Source of the DNA: Prillingera fragicola
Lineage: Eukaryota; Basidiomycota; Tremellomycetes; Trichosporonales; Trichosporonaceae
Direction of reading: 5' to 3'
Length of the DNA stretch: 64,000 nt
NCBI GenBank assembly: GCA_002335605.1
Contig: BEDY01000001.1
Location: forward strand, 3,720,001-3,784,000
The position numbers were made by a program, and so were the translations under genes. Below, one piece after another: positions 34,864-48,637 of the stretch. The stretch's first letter is position 1; every line of letters begins with the position of its first letter. The notes under the pieces were generated by a model that searched no databases, was not told the origin of the DNA, and worked only from the letters and a program-made list of their open reading frames with translations.

Positions 34864-37343
34864 ATGGCCCGCTCGGCCCTTTTCTACATTGTACTGGCAG
34901 TCGTTGCCCTCTCCTTTGCTCCTCGCGCCTATGCCTTTGGTGCAGGTGAGTGATAGATGACACCTTGGCTGCGTCCGGATACTTTGGAGAGCAAGTGCTT
35001 ATGGCCAGGAAACATTCCGTCTTACTCGTATCTTGAGGACAAGGCCTTCCGTCATGGCGACATTGAGGACATTATCGCGACCCTCTGCAAGACTGCTGGA
35101 GGTGGTTTCCTTTCTCGGGGCAAGAAATTCAACCCCATGGACGTCAAGAGGGTGTACTTTGTGAGTGGAGACTTGGGCTGCGCCGAGGAGCTAGCAGCTG
35201 ATCGTCGTAGGGCAACTGGCTTCGCGACTACAGTCAGGTGAGTTGCCACCCGTCACCCTTGGTGTCTCTTGGGGCATGTGAATGGGGTACTGACTCGTGA
35301 TAGGCAGTGGACATTGCTGCTCTGAAAAAGACCAACCTGCAGACCATTCTCAACCTCGTCATGGTTCTTGGCTTTATGGGTGGGTTATGCCGACCGGCTT
35401 CGGGAATAGCCCACGGCTAACCGCTCAGCACATGGCTACGCTACCGAGGAGTTTGAGGTCACTACCGAACGTCTTGGCTGCTACCTCCCCGTTGAGCACA
35501 TTGACAATCCTAAGGGCTACGGTGAAGGCGAGGACCCTCGCAAGTATGACAGCCGCCTTCGTCCTCCTATCGACCCGCGAGAGCTCGAGATTGATCCTCA
35601 GACTGGAATGAAAAACTACATTGCAAATGGTACGCTACACCCAGCGTTGCACTTGCGCTGACATTGGCAGAGAATGGCAACTGGGAGACCTCTAAGACCC
35701 TTGTCCGCCGCACGTTGAAGCGCTCCATTGAGCATGGCCGCAAGTACAAGCACACTGGCGCCAAGGAGGACCAGTACGAGGCCTTCCGTCTGCTTGGCCA
35801 GGCTCTCCACACTCTGGAGGACTTTTCGGCTCACTCCAACTTCTGCGAGCTTGCTCTCATTAGCATGGGTCACCAGAACGTCTTCCCCCACGTTGGCCGC
35901 AACTGCAAGGTTCGCTCGCCCCGCGGCAAGGACGTCTACCCTCTTGTTACCGGCTCCTTCGGTGGTGCCGACTTTATCCACTCGCTCATGGGTGAGGCCA
36001 CCGACCACCTCAGTCAGGCTTCGGTTTCCGACCTTACCAAGAGCTTTAACAACTCGCGCTCCATTCAGGAGGGCCAGAGCTCGTCCACTGCGTCGCTGCG
36101 CAAGATCTTCCTGGACCTCCCCGATGGCAACGGCCACGAGCTTTCGCGCGACATGGACAACATTGCCAACATCCGCGCCACCACCCAGGACCCTGCCAAC
36201 ATGAGTCCCCAGGAGCTCCACAAGGTCCTCTGGCAGGTCCTCAGCTTCCGTGACCGTGTCATGAAGCGTATTGAGATGACCATTGACAAGATCCCTGGCC
36301 TCAGTTCGCTAGTTGAGAAGGTCACCGAGTCGATCACCGTCTTCGTCATCACCACCATTGAGCCTTTCGTCAAGCCCATGCTTGGCCAGGCAACCACAGC
36401 TCTCAGTTCAGGTTCGCAGGCTGTCATTGACTCGCACGACCAGTACGAGGTCTGGACCAACTGGAACGCCGATGACCCCACCCACTCGTTCCTTTCCAAG
36501 GACCACTTTGGCCTCATTCTCAATGAGCCTGCTGGATCCATTGCCAGGCTTATCGTCGAGTTTGCTGTGCAGCGCGTTGTCACCTGCTGGGATGACGCCT
36601 CGGTCACCACCGACGGCCCTATCGATGAGATTCTCCAGTGCATGTTCCACCCCGACTTTACCAACGGCTCGCAGATTCAGGTTATGATGCTTGACCACAT
36701 GAAGTCGTGGCTCAACGCCCAGGGTGGCAACAAGAACGAAATTCTCAACCGCCTCACCTCGGACTCGGTCAAGGCGGGCAAGAACAAGCGCATTGGCGAC
36801 AAGTCGAACCAGGAGTCGCACCACCAAGGCCTCCAGGGCATGCTCCAGCAGCAGAACGTCCACGTTCCCGGTGCTGGCGTCCTCAACGCCGGCCAGGACC
36901 TCCTTGGCGGCAAGATGCCTTGGGATCCCAACTTTGGCAAGGGCGGCGCTCACCCGTGGCGCGACATGGACCCCGCCGACCAGCAAGCCGCCGCGGCTGC
37001 TGCGGCCAGGCAGCCATCGTACAACCAGAGCCAGGGCTCCGGCTGGGACGCACCCGCTCAGCCCCAGCAGCAGCGCTGGGACGCTCCCTCGCATCCTCCC
37101 CCCGGCCAGCAGCAGCGCTGGGACGCGCCCTCGCACCCCCCTCCCGGCCACCAGCAGCCGGGCGGTTGGAACCAGCCTCAGCAGCAGCAGGGCGGATGGG
37201 ACCAGCCTCCCGGCCAGCAGCAGCAGCAGGGCCGCTGGAACCCGCCCTCGCACCCCCCTCCTGGCCACCAGCAGCAGGGTGGTTGGAACAACAACCAGCA
37301 GGGCGGCGGCGGCTACGGCAACCAGGGCCACCAGGGCTGGTAA
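34864..37343 (+). CDS. het-C: HET-C heterokaryon-incompatibility family protein
   Basis: Secreted or surface-associated protein related to Neurospora HET-C, whose alleles govern vegetative incompatibility; its role outside ascomycetes is unclear. Six exons (34864-34945, 35009-35160, 35211-35237, 35304-35379, 35429-35629, 35671-37343) give 736 residues. A signal peptide (MARSALFYIVLAVVALSFA) is followed by SYLEDKAFRHGDIEDII, GNWLRDYSQAVD, TERLGCYLPVEHIDNPKGYG and QALHTLEDFSAHSNFCEL, all family landmarks. The C-terminal 110 residues are a low-complexity tail of Trp-centred repeats (WDAPSHPPPGQQQR and variants). Neurospora HET-C has a glycine-rich tail in the corresponding place. The 27-nt third exon encodes GNWLRDYSQ exactly. 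Confidence 0.9.
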
Positions 37344-37528
37344 ACCAAGAAGACGTGTTGGCAGGCGTTTCGTTGGGCGAAGATGAGACTTCCATGTGTC
37401 TGAGGTTTTCTTGACGCGCAAACACGAAGAAATAGGACCAAAAAGAATTTTGTGTGCAGGTTCATGCATGCATGTAGATGAAGTGCTCTATCTCGCCTAG
37501 TTTTTATTTTCTAACAAAGAGTCCAAAC

Positions 37529-39158
37529 CTAAACATCTACACTCTGAGCCGTGGCCACCTCGTCGTCGCTCTCGTGCGCCTTCTTCTCGTGCCTCTTCCA
37601 CCCCCAGCGCACACCGTGGTAGACGAGCAAGATGGCGACAAAGCAACCAACGATGGCTGCGCCGACATAGCCACTCGCGTCGTTGGCCCTCGCCCAAGCA
37701 CGCCACCAGCTGCCCGCGAGCCCGCCGCCGTCCGGGTCCTCGGCGGCCTCGACGCATTTCGCGCAGTTTTCACCAATGAGGCCCATGATCTGGATCAGCG
37801 AGATGCTGAGCGCGACGAGAATGGACAGCAGCGTGAGCGAGATGGAGAGGCTGGAGATTGTGTTCGTCTTTGCCTCGGCGATGCGGCGCGCGCGCTCGGC
37901 CCGGTCGGCGTCCTCGGCGCTCATCTCGATGATGCGGCCGTGCTCGTCTACTTCGCCGTCGGACTTTGTGTCCAGCTTGGTGGCTGTGCCGAGCGCGAGG
38001 GTCTTGGGTGCGTCGTCGGTGGTGCCGTACTGGGGCGAGTCGATGGTGACGGCAGTGGATTCACGGGCAGTGAGGGGGGCGGTACCTTCGGCGTCGTCCT
38101 CGGCTGACACGGGGAGAGTGTCGCGGTAGCGTGCGCGGGTGAAGAGGAGGAAACGCCTGTTGGGACCAGAACGCAGGTCGGGCTGCGCGTACGCGTACAG
38201 CATCAGGATGGAGTCGAGCGAGTCGACGAGGGACATTCCGCAGGTGAAGAGGAACTGGATGTCAGCATTGACTGATAAGGGAGTACTCACGGGTAGAATC
38301 ACGATGCGGCCGTGGGAGATGGTCTCGCCATGGGGACCGCGGGTGGCAATGGCTGACAGCGCCAGGAGGGCGATGGACGAGGCCGTGTCGAAGCCAAAGC
38401 CAAAGAGAATGCCGACAGGGTAGAGCTTCCACGGCGCATCGACGGCACGCAGGATGGGGCCGATAACGCGCACGAGGCATCCACCGCCAATGATCCGGGT
38501 CGGGTCGACTTCATCAACCGGCTGGCCAGCTGCGATGCGTGCCTTGACGCGCTTGCGCTCGCGGATGGCGCCGACGAGAAAGTATGTGTTGATGCAGGCG
38601 ACAAGGAATAGGAAGGAAGACGACACAGACGCGCCAACAATGCCGCCTACGCTGCCTACTTTGCCGAGCTTGTCGTAGACGTCCACGCTGCTTGTGTTAG
38701 TGGACGATCACAAGAATCAGAGGAAGGTGTCAAAACCTTGACCACTGCGCGAGGTCAAGCTCGACTCACCTGATTGCAATGGCAATGTTGACAGCGATAA
38801 CGATGGTCGAGTGGCCAAGCGAGAAGAACAGGCCACAGGTCAACGGCAGACGTCCCATGGACACCATTTGACGAGTAGCATTGTCAATGGCACTGATGTG
38901 ATCGGCGTCAAGTCCGTGTCGCAACCCAAGAGTCTGTAAAGAGCAGTCAGTGTTATTCTACACCCACAGCAGACGACCTACCCAGGCTAGCAAAGCAATA
39001 CCCAACAAGCCATCAGCTTGGTTCAAGCCGATTCCGGCAGCGACCCAGACGGCAACGTTTGCCAACAAGCATCCTGCGACGAGGAGGATGGCGCGGCCGA
39101 GGAGTGTTGGTCGTGGGAGGAGGCGGCGAGCGCGTGTGAGGCCTGCTGGCAGCTTCAT
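37529..39158 (-). CDS. NIC1: NicO-family nickel/cobalt transporter
   Basis: High-affinity Ni2+/Co2+ permease of the plasma membrane; fungal Nic1 proteins feed nickel to urease. Four exons (39158-38982, 38933-38770, 38687-38291, 38254-37529) give 487 residues. The four signature motifs of the family are present: RHGLDADHISAIDN, FFSLGHSTIVIAVN, GFGFDTASSIALLAL and GMSLVDSLDSILMLYAYA. The His/Asp of the first motif form the metal-recognition helix. About eight hydrophobic segments are visible. A cytosolic loop of some 130 residues rich in Asp/Glu separates the middle helices from the last three. The tail is charged. The gene is convergent with het-C (185 nt between stops). Confidence 0.93.
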
Positions 39159-39643
39159 GACGTCGTTGATAGCAGCGAGAACAGCGATGGGTGAGCAGTG
39201 AGTAAGGAGTCAGACTTTAAAGCCGAGTCCCATTCTCTCGACTCTTGATGTCTGCGGATGTACAACACCAGTTAGTCGCTGAGCGTCATGAATACAAGTC
39301 TTCGGGCAAGTGGTTAAATTGCCAAAGTCCGCGTGACCGAATTAGACTTGTTCATTTTGGCAAGAAGACCGAGCGGCACACCCTGGCAGCAGTCAAAGAT
39401 AAGGACGTCGAGCCCTGGAAACGCCACCAGGCTGCATCATTTTCCACCAGTCACAGCGCAGAGCAGGTTCCGGGCAAGAGGCAAGAAGACGCACTCCGCC
39501 GCGATCCGCCGAAGAAGAGGGCTGCCCTGCTCATGCACCATGGAGCCAAGACGCATCTGCAATCTCCAAGCTCCTGGCGTACATGTTGCTTGCAGGGTAG
39601 GGAGCAGCATTGCATACCGCACCTATTGGCTATATGCATCTAT

Positions 39644-39679
39644 AGCCAAGTCTTGACTCTTTGCAGCAAAGTCTTGGCT
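39644..39679. repeat. Imperfect inverted repeat (hairpin candidate)
   Basis: AGCCAAG at 39644-39650 pairs with CTTGGCT at 39673-39679, and CTTTGC (39659-39664) with GCAAAG (39666-39671). Function unknown. Confidence 0.4.
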
Positions 39680-40066
39680 AGCACACACTTGCCAATGACT
39701 GCAGAGCAGGTTGTGTTGGCAAGACTCGCACTCTGGTACAGGACACTATCGTTCCGGAGAAGGTGAAGCGGAGTCTTCCGGAGTCGCTGGCAGCGTGCTC
39801 ACTGGGGGGCTGTTGACGAAGGTCAGTTCTCTGCCTTGGCATAAGATGATATGGAATGTGGGTTTCTCGCCCCACTTGGTCCATTGCTCATCGCTTCGTA
39901 GCTGGCAACGCAACTGCTACTCCTGAACATGACAGAAAAGACCACACGGCTGTGCCAAGTTTGAACGTTCCAAGATCCAAAATGAAAGTGGAGGTTTCCC
40001 AAAAAGGGTGGCACACATAAACAATATGTTGGCCACCCAACTGACACCATCGGCCTACATCTCTAT

Positions 40067-40076
40067 TGACGTCAAA
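40067..40076. promoter_or_regulatory. TTGACGTCAA palindrome (CRE-type) before DHX35
   Basis: Perfect 10-bp palindrome with a TGACGTCA core, the ATF/CREB bZIP site, 24 nt upstream of the DHX35 start codon. It may lie in the 5'-UTR or core promoter. Confidence 0.35.
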
Positions 40077-40099
40077 CCTCATCCACGAGCGCAGACACC

Positions 40100-42344
<2,245 letters not shown>

Positions 42345-42387
42345 ATATAGACACATGCATTGCATGAAACACTACAAGGTTCGCAGG

Positions 42388-45300
42388 CTACTCCCACTCA
42401 CCAGCCTTCATGAGCTGCGCGAACACGCCACCGCGCGCTATCAGCTCGTCAAAGGTACCTTGCTCTGCAATCTGGCCGTCGCCGAGACACACGACCCGAT
42501 CGCAGCGTCGCATAGCCTCCGCCGAATGCGTGATAAAGACAACAGTGTGAGACTGCGACGTCAGCTCCACCCACACCGCCAGGCACACTCACGTCCTTGA
42601 TGCTGACGATCGTATCCAGCACCGCCCTGGCATTGTCCGGATCCAACGCCGACGTACACTCGTCGAGAATCAAGATATTCGCGCTCCGGGCCAGCGCCCG
42701 CGCAATCTGCAAGCGCTGGTTCTGGCCGCCACTCATGCAGCTCGCGTTTTCTCCCAAGTTGGTCTCGTAGCCTTGCGGGAGGGACATGATAAAGTCGTGG
42801 ATGTGCGCGTCCCGCGCCGCTTGCCGGATCGTCTCGGGGGCTACGTGTGAGCCGTACGCAATGTTTTCTGCTACGCTCGCGTCAAAGAGGTTGGCAGTCT
42901 GGGAGACTACTGCCAGTTTGGAGCGGATCCACTTGACGTCCATGCTCCCTAGGTTGTATCTGTTGGAGAGCATGATGTGGCCGCGGGTTGGTTCGTACAG
43001 GCGTTGGAGGAGGGCGGCGATTGTTGACTTGCCGGACCCGGATGGGCCGACGACGGCCACGCACTCGCCTGGCTCCAGCCTCAAAGTGAGGCCCTTGAGG
43101 ACTGGCGCATCGGGACGAGTGGGGTAGGCAAAGTGGACGTTTTCAAAGGCGATGTGGCCAGTGATGGGGGCGCGGACTTCGCCTTTAATCTCAGCGGTAT
43201 TGGTTGAGAGTTCGAGTAGCTGTTCAAAGTCGCGAGAGGCGACGGACGCCTTGGTCAGGAGCGTCACTGGAAATCAGCTAGCGTCAGAGATCGGACACTC
43301 ACTGAAGCTCAGCATCTGCGTGCCAGATGTGACACTAAACAATACGAGAGTGTACACCTGGAGCATCGACGGGTACGACATGATGCCCATGCTCACGAAG
43401 ATCGCGCCGGTGTAGTTCATGAGCGACTGGGCAAACATAGGCATGGCTGCACCGGCACTGAGGCCGATGGCGATGGACCATGCAGCTTTGCTCGCGTACC
43501 GCCGTGCGTCTTCCGTCTGCCTCACAAAGGTGTCGTGGAAGTGGCTGTCCAGCGCAATGGACCGAATGCCACGGACGTTGGCAATACTCTGCTTGTCAGC
43601 TGCAGCCGGGGACCGTCGCTCACCTCGTGGAAAGTACTCGACACCGCCTCGCGCTTCATCTTGGTGTACGCATCGGCCTTGGCAGCAAAGTGGTTGGACA
43701 TGACGACCAGCAAACCCAGGACGGGAGCCAACCCCAGTCCCACCAGAGTCAGCTGCCAGCCAACGGCCATGGCCCAGATCAAGCCGAGCGAGACCATCAG
43801 GATGACAACGACCGCCTGTGGCACAACCATTGCCAAGAGGGACCGAATGTCGTCCACATCCTTTATCACGCCTTGGATCAGGCGTGGAGGCGCGTGCGCG
43901 GTTTCGTCAAACCATGCCTTGTCCTGCGCCAGTACCTTTTCAAATGCTGTATCACGCAGATTGGCAGTCCATCGGGCAGCGAGCGAGGACATGAGGTAGT
44001 GCTTCAGCCAGTACGCCGCAGCTTGACTAGCCGAGATAACGATGAGGTAGCCCGCCTGCTTCGAGACGGGACCCATGGGACCGCCGAGGAGCGCGAGGAG
44101 CTTTGCAAAGTAAAAGGACCACACTGGAGTCGCAATACCGTGACCTGCCGAGAAGATGACGCCCAAGAAGAAGACGGGCTTGGTTGGGATGGTTGGAAAG
44201 TAGTAGCGCAACAGACCAAAGATGTTCTTTCGCTGTCTCTCGGGCTTAAGTGACTCGTGAGAAGGCTGCTTGGTGACGACCTGGATAGTGTCGCGGTTCG
44301 GATAATTCGAGTGTCGCTTCTTTGGGCCCTCTGTCAAGTCCTGGTACGAGCGCCAGTCACCACTGAGTGCCAAAGACGCTGGCCGTGAGACTGGCCGCGA
44401 GTGCGGTCCCTGTTGGACCCGCGGGCGATAGGTGAGCCGCTTCGATATAGCTGCAGGGAGGTGGTCCTCTATAATGTCCATGTAGTCGTCGACAGCCATA
44501 GAGTGGCGGGGGTTGTACTGCGACCTCGCGTCGGCGTGCATGTCGTTCTCAGCCTCGAGCACTGGTGCCACAGTGCTCAGATCAATCCAGTCAGGCGCAT
44601 TCTTGACGGGGAGAGGCTCAACGGCTTGCTCGGCGGCCATGGCCGCGAATATACCTCCATTCCTGACGAGGTCCTCGCGGTAGCCTTGCTCGGCAATGAC
44701 ACCGTGCTTCATAACATAGGCAAAGTCGCCAGCTTGGATCTGCGACAGGTCGTGGGTGATGACAATTGTGGTCGAGTTGGTGCGCCATTTGCGAATGGCC
44801 TCAAATACCTCTACACGTGAGGTCGCGTCCAAGGCCGACGTCGCCTCGTCTGCGGTGTCAGCAGTTGTCCGGTGCAAGAATGGTTGACACTCACCAAGAA
44901 TCAGGACAGGTGGGTTGCGAATCCTAGAACGGGCAATGGCGAGTCGCTGCCGCTGTCCACCACTGAGCTGTGACCCATTTGTGCCCAGCATGGTGTCGTA
45001 TCCCTGCGGCAGCGACATGATAAACTCGTGGATGCAAGCCGTCTGACATGCTTCCACCACCTCGTCGCGTGTAATATCCTTTGGCGTGCGGACCTTGCCA
45101 AACGAGTCCTTCTTCAGATCCAGCCCCGAACCAATAATACCCATGGCGACATTGTCGTGCACAGACATGTCAAAGGTGACACATCCCTGCTGGACGGCTG
45201 CAATGCTTTCGCACTTGTACTTTGGGTCGTACTCGTCAAAGAGTCGCTCGTCGAATATAATGTTGCCCGAGCCCGGAGAGTAGAGTCCGAGGAGGAGCTG

Positions 45301-47448
45301 TGCGACTGTCGACTTGCCTGAGCCACTACCGCCAACGATAAACGTCATCTCGCCAGCGGCGACCCAGAGTGACAAACCTCGCAGGATGGGCACGTCCGGG
45401 CGGGTAGGATAGGCAAAGGCGACGTCCTGGAAATCGACAGCTCCGAAGCAGCGGTCCGGAACAACGAGCGGCCTGCTTGAGTAGACATCCTTGTTTGTCA
45501 CTGCCGTGGAACCGGAAAGCCAATCGCGGTTCTTGGGTTCCAGGGAATAGGGATCATCTTGAATGAGCGAGAGCAACGACGCAAGCGACGTCTTGCCCTT
45601 GTCGAGCATGGCAAACATGGGCGGCACCATTTGGAGTCCGCCGCTGCCAATGAGGCACGCCCAGAAGACGACCATGACCTCTGCGACGTTCGCCTTGCCA
45701 TCATAGATCAACTTGGCGCCGTACCAGAACCCGACCACAAACATGGACAGCGTGGTGAGGTCGCTGATACCAAAGTTTGTCGCCCAGACAAAGCTCTGTT
45801 TGAGGAGCGAGTCGCGCGCAACATTGATCCAGCGCATGAACCGCTCGTGCTCGTTGGCCTGGGCATTGTGTGCCTTGACTGTCGCAATCGCGGTGGTGAC
45901 TCGCTCGACGTTGGTGGACGCTTGGGCAAAGCCATGCCGCTCGACAATGTACATTGGCTCGGCAACCTTGGCGGTCACATAACTGACAAGAGCGAGAATG
46001 GGGGCCGACGACAGAATCACAATGGCGAGTAGTGGGACCTTGAGCATGGCGAGGATAAAGCAAGCGAGAAAGGTGATGATCGACTGAACAATCGCCGGCG
46101 TCATGATGATGGCCGTGCGTACGTCCTCGGACTCGCTGCCGTCAGCTGCTGCTCAACAAGAAACAACGCACCGTCCAAACTTGGACATGAGTCCACCAGC
46201 ACCGACACCCTCTCCCCCTGCGCCGCCCTCTTTCATGCCCATGCCCAGGTCGAACCACTCCATTGGCTTGCGCTCCACACCTTCGTAGATCTTGACCCGC
46301 AGGCGAGCAGTTGTGTGTTCGGCGTAGATCATCCAGCAGACCGTCTTTAGGTACCCGATGCCCCATGCAACAACACCACAGAAGAAGAACTTGAGTGACG
46401 CGGTGCTGACAGCGCTCATGAGCTTGCGCTTGTCCTCCTCTGTAGCAGTTGTGTGGTCGCGAGGAAACTCGGCGAGAGCTATGAATGTGTCACCGACCAG
46501 CGTAGTCATGAATGGCGCCACCATGGCCACAATGCAGGTGAAGAGGATGGCGGGAATGAGGACGAGCAGGCGGGATCGCATCGGTGCCAGAGTAAAAACG
46601 GCACGGAGAGAGGGCTTGACGGGTCGCAGCGCTGAGCGCTGTGGTGCCTCTGGTGGCGACTTGATCATGGGATTCGGCACGATGGGGGGACCATGAGTGG
46701 GCGACCGAAGCGGGGGGGTTGTGAAGGAGTCATCATAGCTGGGAACCTTTTTGCGAGGAAGTGATGAGTGCTTTGTTGTACCGGCAGAGGACGCGAGAGT
46801 CGTTGAGCCTGAGCCAGAATGCGAGGCGGAGCGAGAGCCAGCGTTGGACCGGGTGCCGTCATGAACAGTATTGCGCGCCTCGGACATGCCATCATTGCGA
46901 TGAAGGAAGCGCTCCTGGTATGACCAAGGATGTGGCAGGCCATCGTCTCGTCGGACGAGGGCTTCGGTCGAACCGGCCAAAGCGTTCGGAGCAGGAGAGA
47001 CGCCGCCAGAGCGTTCGTCTATGCTCGGCCGCAGCATATGAGAATAGACGCGGCGTGGGGGTCGGAGTGGTGGAGATGGAAGGGATGATGCCATGGATTG
47101 CGGTGACCACTGAATTGCCTCACCAGAAGCCCCAGTATCGTACTTGGAGTAGAGCTCGTTGATTCGTGTCCGGGTGAGCTCTATGGAGTCGCGATCGGTG
47201 GACTGCGTGAGCCTCGAGCGTCGGGCTCTTGAGCCTGGTGAGGTTGGCGATATTGTGCTCGTGATGGAGGAGGATGTTTTGCGCGGGACGAAGTGTGTGC
47301 GGTAGATTCCTTCGTCCAGAGGAAGCGGCGGAGGTGGAGACTCGCGGCGGAGAGATGCCCTAGTGCTACGAGAGGAGGATTGAGTCGCGGAAGAGGCTTC
47401 GCTGCGGGTTCGCCGATGCGAAAGTGAAGGGTGGCGAGGACGGGACAT
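42388..47448 (-). CDS. STE6: ABC transporter, Ste6-like a-factor pheromone exporter
   Basis: Full ABCB-type exporter of the plasma membrane, probably for farnesylated mating pheromone. Six exons (47448-46172, 46135-44895, 44849-43624, 43588-43303, 43266-42593, 42552-42388) give 1,622 residues. About 290 disordered Ser/Arg-rich residues precede the first membrane segment. NBD1 has Walker A GGSGSGKST and signature LSGGQRQRLAIARS; its Walker B LILDEATSALD is made only when the intron at 44894-44850 is removed. NBD2 has GPSGSGKST, a variant signature MSGGQNQRL and LILDECTSALD; the DECTS form is typical of Ste6 proteins. TMD blocks precede each NBD. The start is the ATG at 47448; an in-frame TTG just upstream is not used. 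Substrate is inferred from family. Confidence 0.88.
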
Positions 47449-48637
47449 GTTGGACAATTGCCTTGTTTGTGATTGCCGATCGTGACAATCCTGGGGCGGC
47501 GCCCTCGTGCTTATGTTACTGCTTGGTAACCGTTACAAGCAACGAGAACAATGATGAGGCTCACGTACAGGTAGACAATAATGGTCTGATGAGATATAGA
47601 TGAGATGACGGAGGACAAACGTTTTGGGGTGAGCCGGAGTGAGTCTCTTGCATCTGCTATACCATCAGCGAGCTCACTTATGCCTATTGTTTGCCCTCCG
47701 CAGTACGATGCCAGGTCCTCGCCCACTCAGCGTGTCGTCCTGATCCAACACCAGATGGCTGAATGTTGGTGAGAACCTTGCGTGGTGCAGAGGGAGGCAC
47801 AAGTTCAGCGCGTGCGGCCGCCTTGCCGGACGCCCGGACCATGATGTTGTTGGCCGGTGGGTGGCATTCGCCCAGACCGCAGCCCCCATGCCTAGAAGAT
47901 CTTGCTGGCATGAGCACAGACTTTTAAACTGTGAGAAGAATGAGAGATCAGTTAAATAGTGTGTGCGCATGGCGCATGAAGAGTGATGTGTTTCCTCTGA
48001 GCTGCATGCCAGGCCGTGCAGCCCTCTGCAGCGATGCCTTCCCCCTGCGCCAGTGCCGCAACCCTCTGGCCACTGTGGGTCTTCCCCCTCACATGTCCTC
48101 GTTTCGTGGCGTGGTGTGGCGCTGAGAGGTGGTCCGTGCTGACAGAAAGGCGACAAGAGGTGGCAAAGAGCGAATCATCACAATGGAATGTTGCTAGGAG
48201 GATGAACAAAGGAGACACGCGAGATAAGCGTGGTATCTGCTTCCGCCGACGTCAGCCGGGATCAGCCCTCTTGTGGCGCTGATGGTCGGTGGATCCGATT
48301 TATCGGTGGAGATCTTTTCCGATATATCGGTTGCTCTTGCCCAAGTGCCCACTGCTATGGAGCCTACGGAGCGTCGGCCCGGAAAACGTGGCTCTGGTGC
48401 TGGTCACAAGGCAGGCGGCGTACCCAGGCATGCACATGGGCCTGAGGCCGTTGGTGGGCTGGTGACGTCCCGGTTCAAGGGCACTCTATCAAGAAGACCG
48501 CTATGCCGGCCCGCGAGGCCCGCAAGGCCGGAGGGTATTCGGTCCAAAGATGCCCCAGTGCTCTAGTATATAGACTCTGGATGGGGTACGTAGCAACCGC
48601 AACACCACCCATTACTCTTCACACTCACTCGTACATC
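47449..48637. other. Divergent intergenic region, STE6 / fuconate dehydratase
   Basis: About 1.2 kb with both promoters. Two CCG-N6-CGG palindromes lie at 48295-48330 (separate entry). The remainder shows no coding frame I would support, and I could not find a pheromone-response element by eye. Confidence 0.5.
48295..48330. promoter_or_regulatory. Paired CCG-N6-CGG palindromes (zinc-cluster regulator site candidate)
   Basis: CCGATTTATCGG (48295-48306) and CCGATATATCGG (48319-48330, a perfect palindrome) start 24 bp apart, about 310-340 nt upstream of the fuconate dehydratase ATG. Inverted CGG triplets with fixed spacing are typical of Zn2Cys6 activators, so a sugar-acid-responsive factor may bind here. 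Inference from motif form and position only. Confidence 0.45.

Larger units (their letters stand above)
39159..40099. other. Divergent intergenic region, nickel transporter / DHX35
   Basis: About 940 nt. It contains an imperfect inverted repeat at 39644-39679 and a 10-bp palindrome TTGACGTCAA at 40067-40076. Longer open frames exist on the + strand (39245-39766) but lack any sign of being real proteins. Confidence 0.5.

Noticed and set aside
39245..39766. 173-codon + strand frame in the nickel transporter / DHX35 gap
   Set aside because: Composition unlike local coding sequence, no family features, and it sits in a divergent promoter.
48470..48500. GGTTCAAGGG T-arm-like sequence
   Set aside because: No matching acceptor, D or anticodon stems, so not a tRNA.
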